64,000 nucleotides of DNA from positions 1 through 64,000 of the forward strand of contig JAZNPC010000092.1 in the NCBI GenBank assembly GCA_045589455.1, in the 5' to 3' direction. Below, in pieces: positions 44,847 to 52,762 of this stretch (position 1 is its first letter; every line of letters starts with the position of its first letter). This stretch comes from RGIG990 sp045589455. GTDB lineage: Bacteria > Verrucomicrobiota > Kiritimatiellia > RFP12 > UBA3636. The notes beneath the pieces are model-generated. The model saw only the letters and a program-made list of their open reading frames with translations, was not told the origin of the DNA and did no database searches. A program made the translations under genes and the position numbers.

Positions 44847-45611
44847 ATGCCTACAACTGATCAATCAACACTACCTCTTTTTGAACGAGTAGCACTTATT
44901 ACTGGCGCAGCAGAACGCGTAGGCCGTGAAATTGCTTTTAGCCTTGCTGAACAAGGTTGTGACATTATAATTCACTACAACCACTCTGCCGAAGAGGCTG
45001 AGGAGCTCGCAAATGAGCTCCGCACACTTGGTCGTCAAGCATGGACACTTCAAGGGGATTTTTCTTCACCAGACGAAGGCGAAATTATACTTCGCTCTGC
45101 CTGGGAGCTTGCTGGCTGGGTTGATATTGTGGTTAACAACGCAGCAATTTTTGAGCGTATTCCATTCCCAGAAGCAACACTTGATGATTACCAGCGCTCT
45201 CTAAATATCAACACACTTGCTCCTATTGTTATGGCGAGAACACTTCATGAACTTGTAAACTCATCAGAAATTTTACCAGCAGATTATTGTGGTAAAATTA
45301 TAAATATTACAGATCAAAGAGTTCATAAGCCAGCAAAGGGTTGTCTACCATATTGGCTAAGCAAAAAGGCGCTAGAGGACTTTACCCTCTGCGCTGCACT
45401 AGAATTAGCTCCACAAATTTCTATCAATGCAATAGCTCCTGGGCCTGTGCTTGTTCCCAAAGATGCTACGCATTCTGAGCCAGCAGGAGAGCTTCCAACA
45501 GTCACACGTTGCTTACCAAGCGACATAGCTAAAGCTGTCATCTATTTGGCTACTTCTCTAACTATTACTGGCCAAGTTCTATACGTAGATTCTGGACAAC
45601 ATCTCTTGTAA
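44847..45611 (+). CDS. SDR family oxidoreductase, pteridine reductase/FolM-like
   Basis: A 254-residue SDR. The cofactor motif is TGAAERVGREIAFSL, with an Arg before it that suits NADPH, then VNNAAIFER, the catalytic IINITDQ, and YWLSKKALEDF (Tyr-x-x-x-Lys). The ending GQVLYVDSGQHLL is typical of FolM/pteridine reductase 1-like enzymes, which reduce dihydrofolate or dihydromonapterin. The start follows the BatD-like stop by one base. The assignment to pteridine reduction rests on these terminal residues, so it is a guess at substrate level. Confidence 0.85.
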   Translation: MPTTDQSTLPLFERVALITGAAERVGREIAFSLAEQGCDIIIHYNHSAEEAEELANELRTLGRQAWTLQGDFSSPDEGEIILRSAWELAGWVDIVVNNAAIFERIPFPEATLDDYQRSLNINTLAPIVMARTLHELVNSSEILPADYCGKIINITDQRVHKPAKGCLPYWLSKKALEDFTLCAALELAPQISINAIAPGPVLVPKDATHSEPAGELPTVTRCLPSDIAKAVIYLATSLTITGQVLYVDSGQHLL

Positions 45612-45638
45612 ACAATACAATAGCCAATATGTTGTGCG

Positions 45639-45658
45639 CTACACCGCGTGCGGTGCAG
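45639..45658 (+). promoter_or_regulatory. Leader hairpin, copy 1, before the 2-hydroxyacid dehydrogenase gene
   Basis: CTACACCGC-GT-GCGGTGCAG forms a 9-bp stem with one mismatch and ends 18 bases before the ATG at 45677. A second copy lies at 46991-47010, also 18 bases before an ATG. Both are preceded by TGTTGTGCG. Confidence 0.55.
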
Positions 45659-45676
45659 AAATAAATAGGGATTTTT

Positions 45677-46681
45677 ATGAAAAGCATTTTTCTTTGCAAT
45701 ACTCCATCTATTATTGATAGAGTCTATTCAAAATCTACAATTGAAGCAATACAACAAGAGGTAGATTTAAATCCAACAATCTTTACAAGCAAAGATCTGG
45801 ATGCTAATGATTTTTCTAATGTTGAAACAATCTTTTCTAGCTGGGATATACCAATATTAACTGATGAGCAAATTAAAAAGCACTTCCCTAACCTACGATA
45901 TGTTTTTTATGCTGCTGGTTCAGTGCAATATTTTGCAAAGCCATTATTCCAAAACAATGTGCGTGTCTTTAGTGCATGGAGTGCTAATGCTATCCCTGTA
46001 GCAGAATATACTGCTTCACAAATCATTCTTGCAAACAAAGGTTTTTTCCACACACTTAACAAGGTTAACTCTTGTGAAGGCTACAAAAAAGCACAAAAAT
46101 TAACACAAGCCTTACCTGGAAACTTTGAGACATCTATTGGCATCTTAGGTGCTGGACAAATAGGGCGACGCGTTATACAAAAGCTACAAAGCATAACAGA
46201 TCTCACAATTAAGGTTTATGACCCATTTTTATCTGATGCTACAGCTAATGAAATGAATATTACAAAAGCAAGCCTTGAGGAAATATTTTCAACCTGCCAA
46301 ACAATTTCAAACCACATAGCAAATCTTCCAACAACCCAAAAGCTCCTTGACTACAAATATTTTTCTTTGATGAAAGAAAATTCTGTATTCATCAATACAG
46401 GAAGAGGTGCACAGGTTGATAGAGATGGCTTAATTAAAGCACTAAAAGAATGCCCTACTCGCTTTGCTATACTTGATGTCACAGACCCAGAAGAACCACC
46501 TGCTGATGAGCATGAATACTACAAAATGAGTAATATTTTAATTACTCCACATATTGCAGGCAGCTCAGGTAACGAGGTTCATCGTATGGCAGAGCTTATG
46601 CTAGAAGCATTCCGCGCGGTAAAAGAAGGCAAAGCCACCTCAACCGAGGTAACTCTAGAAATGCTAGATAGAATGGCATAG
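45677..46681 (+). CDS. D-isomer-specific 2-hydroxyacid dehydrogenase
   Basis: A 334-residue NAD(P)-dependent dehydrogenase of the phosphoglycerate/glyoxylate reductase group. The cofactor motif is GILGAGQIGRRVIQKL. The catalytic triad is Arg in INTGRGAQVD (position by motif), Glu in DVTDPEEPPAD and His in ITPHIAGSSGNEVHRMAEL. The substrate-binding N-terminal half is typical in size but not diagnostic. Substrate is unknown; a sugar acid is possible in view of the other genes. It has its own leader hairpin and stands as a single gene. Confidence 0.9.
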   Translation: MKSIFLCNTPSIIDRVYSKSTIEAIQQEVDLNPTIFTSKDLDANDFSNVETIFSSWDIPILTDEQIKKHFPNLRYVFYAAGSVQYFAKPLFQNNVRVFSAWSANAIPVAEYTASQIILANKGFFHTLNKVNSCEGYKKAQKLTQALPGNFETSIGILGAGQIGRRVIQKLQSITDLTIKVYDPFLSDATANEMNITKASLEEIFSTCQTISNHIANLPTTQKLLDYKYFSLMKENSVFINTGRGAQVDRDGLIKALKECPTRFAILDVTDPEEPPADEHEYYKMSNILITPHIAGSSGNEVHRMAELMLEAFRAVKEGKATSTEVTLEMLDRMA

Positions 46682-46730
46682 CCCCAGAGGGAACAATACA
46701 ACAATCAACAATACAACAATCAACAAACGT

Positions 46731-46922
46731 GACGCCAAAGGGACGCAGCCACCTACGCCAAGGCTACGGAGGTCAGGGAGACGCAGTGAACGCGGAGAGC
46801 GCAGGGCTCTCGTGGTGCCACATCGACGGAAAACACTACCGCTTGTGGGTTTGCCTTAGGTATTGCAAAATCTTCGAAGCAATAAGACAAAACCTAAAGC
46901 GCAAGTGTGTACGGCCCACAAG
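46731..46922 (+). repeat. Dispersed structured repeat, family 1, copy B
   Basis: The GC-rich half has ACGCAGCCACCTACGCCAAG and a hairpin GAGAGC-GCAGG-GCTCTC (46795-46811). The AT-richer half is bounded by CTTGTGGG (46842-46849) and CCCACAAG (46915-46922), with TTAGG/CCTAA and TATTGC/GCAATA stems inside and TTCGAA in the loop. It shares these blocks with copy C, reversed, at 60888-61117. Confidence 0.8.
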
Positions 46923-46990
46923 ACAATTAAGAAAATGAGCATAAAAACAATAACAAATGAACAAGACAGCGGGCAACAATTTGTTGTGCG

Positions 46991-47010
46991 CTGCATCGCG
47001 TGCGATGCAG
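46991..47010 (+). promoter_or_regulatory. Leader hairpin, copy 2, before the metallophosphoesterase gene
   Basis: CTGCATCGC-GT-GCGATGCAG is a perfect 9-bp stem with a 2-base centre, 18 bases before the ATG at 47029. Against copy 1 it has a T-A to C-G double change that keeps pairing. Confidence 0.55.
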
Positions 47011-47028
47011 TTATAAACAAAGGATTTT

Positions 47029-48012
47029 ATGAAATTTGAGACAAAACACAAACTAAAATTTAGAGAAGATGGGACATTCCGCGTCGTGATGATGTCAGAC
47101 ATCCAGGAATCTGCCCAATACGACCCACGTTCATTACGCTCTGTTGAGGTAATTCTAGATGAAGCAGACCCAGATCTTGTCATCCTTGGTGGAGATAACT
47201 GCTTTGGTCCAGAAATTCATAACAAAGAAGATTTAAAGTCTTTTATTGATATTTTTACTGCACCTATGGAAAAGAGAGGAATCCCATGGGCACACATATT
47301 TGGTAATCATGATCATGATGTGGAGCTTGACCTAGATGAGCATCAAGCATTATACGAAGCACATCCTATGTGTGTTTCAAAGCATACTGGCTCCGATATT
47401 CACGGCAAAACAAACTTTGTTCTTCCAATCTTCAACAAGGACGACAAAATTGCTCTTGCTGTATGGGGTATTGATACAAATTGCCAATTAGAGCAAAGTG
47501 CAGAATGGGTTGAGCAATGTAAGCGAGATGGACACCTACTTCCAATAGAAATCAATTCAACTCCTGATGAATATGCATATTGGGGCATGGTTTGTGTAGA
47601 TCAGCTCTTGTGGTACTACAACACATCAATAGAATTAGAAAAGACTGTTGGCAAAAAAGTTCCTGGACTACTCTGCATGCACGTTCCACCAAATGAATAT
47701 CAAATTACACGCGATAATCCAGAAAAATATGGCCGTGGTGGCAACTATGACGAAGGCTTTTGTGGTATGGGACAAGACCCTGGCATTGTAAAACTAGTTC
47801 GTCATCGTGGCGATATATTTGCCATCAGCTGTGGACACACACATATGAACGATTATGAATCAGAATATGAAGGAATCCGCCTATTTTGGGATGCCTGCTG
47901 CGGTTATCGTTGCTATGGTGTTGATGAACGCCGTGGTGGCAGATTATTTGTTTTTAACGAAGCCAACCCAACCCAATTTGAAAGCCACATGATTCGTACA
48001 CTTGGCAAATAG
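47029..48012 (+). CDS. Calcineurin-like metallophosphoesterase
   Basis: A 327-residue binuclear metal phosphoesterase. Motifs in order: MMSDIQES (metal motif I, with Gln where DxH has His), LVILGGDNC (GDN), HIFGNHDHDVEL (GNHD), LLCMHVPPNEY, and SCGHTHMNDYES (GHTH). It resembles the cytoplasmic purple-acid-phosphatase-like group. No signal peptide. The substrate is unknown. Monocistronic, with its own leader hairpin. Confidence 0.9.
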   Translation: MKFETKHKLKFREDGTFRVVMMSDIQESAQYDPRSLRSVEVILDEADPDLVILGGDNCFGPEIHNKEDLKSFIDIFTAPMEKRGIPWAHIFGNHDHDVELDLDEHQALYEAHPMCVSKHTGSDIHGKTNFVLPIFNKDDKIALAVWGIDTNCQLEQSAEWVEQCKRDGHLLPIEINSTPDEYAYWGMVCVDQLLWYYNTSIELEKTVGKKVPGLLCMHVPPNEYQITRDNPEKYGRGGNYDEGFCGMGQDPGIVKLVRHRGDIFAISCGHTHMNDYESEYEGIRLFWDACCGYRCYGVDERRGGRLFVFNEANPTQFESHMIRTLGK

Positions 48013-48158
48013 CAACAAATCATTTTATACCACCACGTGCATCACGCATAGAATTAAACTACAAAACTCTTTTCGTGTAATTTCGCGTACTTCGTGGTTA
48101 CAATTACCCTAGAATATTCTCCGTGTCTCCGAGCCTCCAGAAAACCACACTACGTATG

Positions 48159-48178
48159 CTCCGTGTTTCGCCGAAGGC
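48159..48178 (+). repeat. Family-2 hairpin repeat, truncated copy
   Basis: CTCCGTGTTTCGCCGAAGGC is the left end only. It is preceded by CACTACGTATG, the outer arm seen in the complete copy at 49768. The right part is replaced by unrelated sequence. Confidence 0.6.
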
Positions 48179-48317
48179 AGGAGTGCAAGCGACAATCAGT
48201 GTGCGTGCTAACAAGTCATTTCATAAGGCTTATAAGTCCTATAAGACTTATTAAAATATTGCGTAGCAATGCTTCATATTGCGTAGCAAATCTCCGTGCC
48301 TCCTTACCTCTCTGTGC

Positions 48318-48389
48318 TCCGTGTTTCACCGAAGGCTAGAAGCGGGAGCGTTTAAATCGTTTCACTCATTGCTTACGCTAAACACGGAG
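48318..48389 (+). repeat. Family-2 hairpin repeat, full copy 1
   Basis: Runs from CTCCGTGTTTCACCGAAGGC to AACACGGAG. CCGTGTT pairs with AACACGG, and AGCGGGAG with CTTACGCT in part. The middle carries TTTAAATCGTTTCACTCATT, shared with other copies. Confidence 0.75.
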
Positions 48390-48461
48390 TACGGAGGACA
48401 AAGGAGAACTATGCAAGCAACAATAATCCCAGCACCCCTCCGTGTCTCCGTTCTCTTTATC

Positions 48462-48532
48462 CTCCGTGTTTCGCCGAAGGCTATAGCGAGAGCGTTTAAA
48501 TCGTTTCACTCATTGCTTTCGCTCAACACGGA
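48462..48532 (+). repeat. Family-2 hairpin repeat, full copy 2
   Basis: Outer CTCCGTGTT/AACACGGA and inner AGCGAGAG/CTTTCGCT arms pair. The next copy begins after ACACGAA, so copies 2 and 3 are tandem with a period close to 78 bases. Confidence 0.75.
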
Positions 48533-48540
48533 CACACGAA

Positions 48541-48609
48541 GTGTTTCGCCGAAGGCCACAGCGGGAGCGTTTAAATCACTTTCGTTCATTGCTTTCGCTT
48601 AACACGGAG
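48541..48609 (+). repeat. Family-2 hairpin repeat, full copy 3
   Basis: Runs from GTGTTTCGCCGAAGGCCACA to AACACGGAG. Inner arms AGCGGGAG and CTTTCGCT pair with G-U wobbles. The central block varies slightly (TTTAAATCACTTTCG). Confidence 0.7.
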
Positions 48610-48680
48610 ACTGGGGAGAACGGAGACGCGGAGAGGTTTGGGAAGATATTGGAGAAAGGGGCTACAGCCCTTTGCGTGCT

Positions 48681-48728
48681 GACAGTTTGACAGTTTGATA
48701 GTATGACAGTATGACAGTTAGATAGTTG
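48681..48728 (+). repeat. 8-bp tandem repeat, six units
   Basis: GACAGTTT, GACAGTTT, GATAGTAT, GACAGTAT, GACAGTTA, GATAGTTG: six consecutive octamers with few changes. A period of eight is not in codon phase. Confidence 0.85.
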
Positions 48729-48816
48729 GAGAGAGAAGATGAAGGTTAGCACCTTGCCACCTCTCATCCCAGCAACACCGGGCGACAGAGCCACCCTCAA
48801 ATGGGATAAAGCTTAC

Positions 48817-49452
48817 TTACTTTCTGCGTTTTATCAATAATGCTGCACCAGCAAGAGCAAGCAATGCGGAACTTGGTTCAGGAACAACACCAACGGTTAT
48901 TGGATCGCCATCAAGATTTATTGCTGAATAAAGCATCTCAACACCATCAGTTGTGAATTGCATATGAAGCCACCCATAAACATCTCTATACCAGAAAGGT
49001 TCATCAACACTATTACTAAAACCTGCCTCGTAAACAAATCCCAAATAGAAATCATCGCCAACGTTACCTGTTATGCTGTATCCTGGATATGCACTCCCAT
49101 CTGCAGTAGTAAGATATTCAAGGAAATATTCATCTTGATTTTTAGTCGTTGCTGCTGAAACAATATCTCCCTCATTAAGTTGGACGAAATTACAAGCATG
49201 CGCAGCCAGTTGTTCACTGGAAGCAGAAATTGTTCGCTTATTCCCATATTTTGGAATTTCCACTTCGACATCAGCCGCTGGAGCGACACAAATTGAATAA
49301 TACCCTGCATAGTTATATAGATTATCGTACTCCGTCTTTGGTAAAATTTTATAGTTACCAAATATAGTCATATGATCCCATAATACTGTTGACGCAAAAG
49401 TATACGAGTAAATTAATGACAACAAAATTATTATTGAGCTTTTAATTTTCAT
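48817..49452 (-). CDS. PEP-CTERM sorting-signal protein
   Basis: A 211-residue secreted protein with a signal peptide (about 1-20) and a C-terminal sorting tag: VPEPSSALLALAGAALLIKRRK is VPEP motif, hydrophobic helix, and basic end. Exosortase would cut the tag and move the protein to the surface, often with exopolysaccharide; no exosortase gene is in the window. The body has no recognised domain and is rich in Tyr, Asp and Asn. The gene runs against its neighbours and is flanked on both sides by family-2 repeats. It overlaps a tiny secreted ORF by four bases. Confidence 0.85.
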   Translation of the reverse strand: MKIKSSIIILLSLIYSYTFASTVLWDHMTIFGNYKILPKTEYDNLYNYAGYYSICVAPAADVEVEIPKYGNKRTISASSEQLAAHACNFVQLNEGDIVSAATTKNQDEYFLEYLTTADGSAYPGYSITGNVGDDFYLGFVYEAGFSNSVDEPFWYRDVYGWLHMQFTTDGVEMLYSAINLDGDPITVGVVPEPSSALLALAGAALLIKRRK

Positions 49453-49580
49453 TTACGTATCTCACTAAAACCAGCTTCCGCAACCAAATCTGTTAAGTCT
49501 TGCGTTAAATCATTAATTGTTATTGAAAAACACGTTCTAATGGTAAAAACAAATACTATGAACAGCAATGTTTTCTTCAT
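49449..49580 (-). CDS. Small secreted peptide ORF upstream of the PEP-CTERM gene
   Basis: A 43-codon frame, MKKTLLFIVFVFTIRTCFS followed by ITINDLTQDLTDLVAEAGFSEIRK (the latter from residue 20). The start is a signal peptide; AAAGGA lies upstream of the ATG at 49580. Its TGA overlaps the ATG of the PEP-CTERM gene. It may be a short secreted product, a leader that couples translation, or the remnant of a longer paralogue. Confidence 0.5.
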   Translation of the reverse strand: MKKTLLFIVFVFTIRTCFSITINDLTQDLTDLVAEAGFSEIRK

Positions 49581-49767
49581 ATCATAATCCTTTTTGATAC
49601 TTCTCAATTTAAGATTAACAAAACATGTTATTTTATTCAACTATTATTGTTGGTGTGAAACGAGATTAATTTACATCAAAATAAATTTTCAGAATTTAAA
49701 TATCGTTAACAAATAGCTAACAATCCCTCCAAAAAAAACCTCCGTGTCTCCGTTCTCAGGAAAATCA

Positions 49768-49860
49768 CACTACGTGTGCTCCGTGTTTCTCCGAAGGCTA
49801 TAGCGGGAGCGTTTAAATCGTTTCACTCATTGCTTACGCTTAACACGGACACACGTAGTG
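49768..49860 (+). repeat. Family-2 hairpin repeat, most complete copy
   Basis: CACTACGTGTG-CTCCGTGTT at the left pairs with AACACGGA-CACACGTAGTG at the right, a 19-bp arm with one extra base. AGCGGGAG and CTTACGCT form an inner arm. This 93-base near-palindrome shows the full element; the others lack part of the outer arm. Confidence 0.8.
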
Positions 49861-49887
49861 TTTCGCCGAAGGCTAGATGCGGGAGCG
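49858..49887 (+). repeat. Family-2 hairpin repeat, truncated tandem copy
   Basis: GTGTTTCGCCGAAGGCTAGA and GCGGGAGCG continue directly after the complete copy and then stop, so this is a left-end fragment. Confidence 0.65.
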
Positions 49888-50060
49888 ACCACCAGTCCTT
49901 TGCGTCTCTGTGTCCCTTATTCGCTCACACAATTTCAAATCCCCTCACCTAAGTAAATCTTCCACCAACACATAAATTCAATTTTATCTATTAAAACGCT
50001 TGTAAAATCACTAGTTTAGTCTTTTTTTGATAAGCAATTTTTGATACAATTTTGTCAATT

Positions 50061-50765
50061 ATGAGTACATCACAAAATTTTGACTTTCAATACGCTGTAG
50101 AGAATACAGAAATCATTGTAGAACCAAAGGGAATGTTGGAAACCTTTGGCAATACAATTCTTAACTATTACCTTGTCACAGAAGATTTAGATTCTATCAA
50201 AAAGACCACTCTTCGCATTGGTCGTATGCAGCTATTGCGTCCTCAAATCATCACCCCATCCCAATATTCACAAATATTTCTAGAGGGATTTAGTGAAGAG
50301 GCTCAGCAGTACGTTAAATCAATTATGGAAAAAGATGAATGCCGCATCCTACGCTATGGCTATACCCTAAAGCAGGAAGCATTCTCTGAGGAAACAATCA
50401 CAGATACAGCTGCAAATGTAATTGACCATGTTAAGACAGACATCAGATCAAAGAAGGATCCATACATTGCACTTGTAAAGGGTGTAGAAAAGCCATGGGA
50501 TGTTTCTCTAGTGCGTCTCTTTATGACTATGGTGCAGAAGTCTGTCCCAAAAAACATTATGGACATGACAAAGCAACACCTCTTTGAAAAATCTGAGCAG
50601 GTAATGACGCTTTCATTAAAGCAGGAAATTGAAAATGCTTTCCGAGCAGCGGAAAAGGACCCTTCTCTTATCCAATCGCTTGGTGCTTTATTGCAGCAGA
50701 AAAAAGTATTCCCGCTTTATGAGGAACGCTTCTTTAACCTGATGAACAAATCAAAACGTCGCTAA
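50061..50765 (+). CDS. Conserved-looking hypothetical protein
   Basis: A 234-residue soluble protein with no signal peptide or membrane segment and no motif I recognise. A beta-containing N-terminal third (to about 80, FDFQYAVENTEIIVEPKGML) precedes a mostly helical, charged part ending NLMNKSKRR. The ATG at 50061 is preferred over TTG at 50052. No Shine-Dalgarno is evident. It lies 53 bases before leuC, so may be in the same transcript. Confidence 0.7.
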   Translation: MSTSQNFDFQYAVENTEIIVEPKGMLETFGNTILNYYLVTEDLDSIKKTTLRIGRMQLLRPQIITPSQYSQIFLEGFSEEAQQYVKSIMEKDECRILRYGYTLKQEAFSEETITDTAANVIDHVKTDIRSKKDPYIALVKGVEKPWDVSLVRLFMTMVQKSVPKNIMDMTKQHLFEKSEQVMTLSLKQEIENAFRAAEKDPSLIQSLGALLQQKKVFPLYEERFFNLMNKSKRR

Positions 50766-50818
50766 TTTGAAAAAATAGTTTAGAAAACTTTAATTCAACA
50801 ATAAGAAAAGTATTCAAT

Positions 50819-52117
50819 ATGAGCAAAATGACAATGACAGAAAAAATCCTTGCTAAGCATGCTGGCTTGGATTCAGTAAAACCAGGTGACAATATTTGGG
50901 TAAATGTTGATATTCTTTTAACCCACGATGTATGCGGACCAGGCACAATCGGTATTTTCCATCGTGAATTTGGTGCTGATGCAAAGGTTTTTGACAAGGA
51001 AGGTGTAGTAATCATTCCTGACCACTATATTTTCACAGCTGATGAGAAGGCACATCGTAATGTTGACACACTTTGTGAGTTTGTTAAAGAGCAGGACCTA
51101 CCATACTTCTATGAGCCAGGCACACCACGCTATTGCGGCGTTTGCCACTTAGGCTTGCCACAGCATGGCCATGTTCGCCCAGGTGAGGTAATCGTTGGTA
51201 CAGACTCACACACCTGCAGCCATGGTGCACTTGGCGCATTCTCAACAGGTATCGGCAACACAGATGCTGGCTTTGTTATGGGCACAGGCAAAATGCTTGT
51301 TAAGGTTCCTGAGACAATCCGCTTCGTTTTGAACGGAAAGAAGCCTGACTACATTTCTGCGAAGGATATGATTCTACGCATTATTGGTGACATCGGTGTA
51401 GATGGTGCTACATACTGCGCAATGGAATTTACTGGCGAGGCAGTTGATGCTCTAACAATTGATGAGCGCATCACAATTTGTAATATGGCTGTAGAGGCAG
51501 GTGCAAAGAACGGCATCATTCCTCCAAATCAGATGACACTTGATTATGTCAAGGCTCGTACAGGCAAGGAATTTACTCCTGTATATGGTGACCCAGATGC
51601 ACCAGTGCTAAAGGAATATGTTTATGACGTATCAACCTTTGTTCCATGTGTAGCAAAGCCACATATTCCAAGCAACTACGCTCCTGCACGTGATTGCACA
51701 GACATAAAGCTTGACCGATCCTACATCGGTTCTTGCACAGGTGGTAAGCTAGAGGACTTTGTAATGGCTGCATCAATCCTAAAGGACCGCAAGGTTTGCA
51801 TTGATACATTCATTGTTCCAGCAACAACTGAGATTGCAGAGAAGCTTCTAACAACAGAAATTGATGGCAAGCCACTAGTAACAATCTTTGCTGAGGCAGG
51901 CTGCTTACCTATCGCACCTCCATCCTGCGCTGCTTGCTTAGGTGGTCCTATCGACACCTTTGGTCGCACCCACGGTAAAGAGGTTGTTATCTCAACAACA
52001 AACCGCAATTTCATTGGACGCATGGGTTCAAAGGAAGCACCTATCTATCTTGCTTCACCACTAACTGCTGCAGCATCTGCTGTTAAGGGCTATATCTGCG
52101 ATCCTCGCGATTTATAA
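50819..52117 (+). CDS. leuC: 3-isopropylmalate dehydratase large subunit
   Basis: Aconitase-family large subunit that isomerises 2- and 3-isopropylmalate for leucine. The 432-residue size fits the archaeal-type LeuC/HacA form. GTDSHTCSHGALGAFSTGIGN (split near residue 130) is the active-site block. The [4Fe-4S] cysteines are in SYIGSCTGG and in PSCAACLGG. IGRMGSKEAPIYLASPLTAAASA ends it. leuD follows 43 bases later. leuA and leuB are not in the window. Homoaconitase or dimethylmalate hydratase activity cannot be excluded. Confidence 0.93.
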   Translation: MSKMTMTEKILAKHAGLDSVKPGDNIWVNVDILLTHDVCGPGTIGIFHREFGADAKVFDKEGVVIIPDHYIFTADEKAHRNVDTLCEFVKEQDLPYFYEPGTPRYCGVCHLGLPQHGHVRPGEVIVGTDSHTCSHGALGAFSTGIGNTDAGFVMGTGKMLVKVPETIRFVLNGKKPDYISAKDMILRIIGDIGVDGATYCAMEFTGEAVDALTIDERITICNMAVEAGAKNGIIPPNQMTLDYVKARTGKEFTPVYGDPDAPVLKEYVYDVSTFVPCVAKPHIPSNYAPARDCTDIKLDRSYIGSCTGGKLEDFVMAASILKDRKVCIDTFIVPATTEIAEKLLTTEIDGKPLVTIFAEAGCLPIAPPSCAACLGGPIDTFGRTHGKEVVISTTNRNFIGRMGSKEAPIYLASPLTAAASAVKGYICDPRDL

Positions 52118-52160
52118 AATGCGAATGTATATTAACTAGTTTTTTAGGAATAAGACTAAC

Positions 52161-52700
52161 ATGAAAATCAAAGCAAAAGTTTATGTTCTAGGTGACAATA
52201 TTGATACAGACCTAATTATCCCTGCTCAGTATCTTAACCTTGTTCCAACTATCCCTGAGGAATATGCAAAGCTTGGCTCTTATGCTATGGCGGGACTTCC
52301 TGATTCAGAGATTCCTTATGTTGACAAAGAATCAGGCAAAACACCTTACGGCATTATGATTGCTGGCAAGAACTTCGGATGTGGCTCTTCACGTGAGCAC
52401 GCACCTGTAGCACTTGGTGCTGCTGGCTGCAAGGCTGTTGTGGCAGAGTCTTATGCTCGTATCTTCTTCCGTAACTCAGTTGCAACTGGTGAGGTTTATC
52501 CTTTTGAAACAGCTATTGAGCTAACAAAAGAGTTCAAGACTGGCGATGAGGCTGAGGTTGATATTGATGCAGGTACAATCACACGCTGTGCAGATGGCAA
52601 GGTTTTCACACTTAAGGACCTTGGCGCAGTTGCTCCAGTGGTTGCTGCTGGTGGCATGTTCGGCTATGCTCGCCAGGTTGGCATGATTAAAGCAAAATAA
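52161..52700 (+). CDS. leuD: 3-isopropylmalate dehydratase small subunit
   Basis: A 179-residue swivel-domain partner of LeuC. Motifs are LGDNIDTDLIIPAQYL, the substrate loop AGKNFGCGSSREHAPVAL, and AVVAESYARIFFRNSVATG. The size matches the archaeal-type subunit. It carries the arginine and serine that help decide substrate in the family. Translationally downstream of leuC. Confidence 0.95.
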   Translation: MKIKAKVYVLGDNIDTDLIIPAQYLNLVPTIPEEYAKLGSYAMAGLPDSEIPYVDKESGKTPYGIMIAGKNFGCGSSREHAPVALGAAGCKAVVAESYARIFFRNSVATGEVYPFETAIELTKEFKTGDEAEVDIDAGTITRCADGKVFTLKDLGAVAPVVAAGGMFGYARQVGMIKAK

Positions 52701-52762
52701 GCTATCTATCAAATTTTAATTTCTCACTAGTTGAACTAACCTTAAATTAAAAGGTAAATACT

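Larger units (their letters stand above)
46682..47028. other. Gene-free 347-base region with repeat B and leader hairpin 2
   Basis: Holds a short AACAATACAACAATC direct duplication (46692-46726), dispersed repeat copy B (46731-46922) and the leader hairpin (46991-47010). A 69-codon frame at 46729 is made of the repeat and is not a gene; its conceptual GYGGQ peptide is a common false call from such elements. Confidence 0.75.
48013..48816. other. Gene-free 804-base region packed with repeats
   Basis: Contains one truncated and three full copies of the family-2 hairpin repeat, short GCGTAGCAAT duplications (48261-48290), and an 8-bp tandem array at 48681-48728. Frames at 48094-48800 are made of these repeats (recurring conceptual FKSFHSLL peptide) and are rejected as genes. 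Confidence 0.8.
49581..50060. other. Gene-free 480-base region with family-2 repeats
   Basis: The first 150 bases are AT-rich and presumably hold the promoter of the leftward PEP-CTERM pair; bases 49738-49910 hold one full and one truncated family-2 repeat; the rest, up to the next gene, is again AT-rich. I see no coding sequence. Confidence 0.7.

Noticed and set aside
46729..46938. 69-codon frame with a GYGGQ-type peptide
   Set aside because: Encoded entirely by dispersed repeat copy B; the same DNA recurs reversed at 60888-61117 without a matching frame, so it is a repeat and not a gene.
47029..48012. Secreted purple acid phosphatase
   Set aside because: No signal peptide; motif I has Gln in place of His, so only a general metallophosphoesterase is claimed.
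48094..48800. Several frames with recurring FKSFHSLL-like peptides
   Set aside because: They follow the family-2 hairpin repeats; periodic peptides come from tandem DNA copies and frames lack ribosome-binding sites.
48150..49900. Possible CRISPR array, because short conserved repeats recur
   Set aside because: Copies are 70-93 bases, irregularly spaced, self-complementary over the full length and without unique spacers of constant size; no cas gene is visible.
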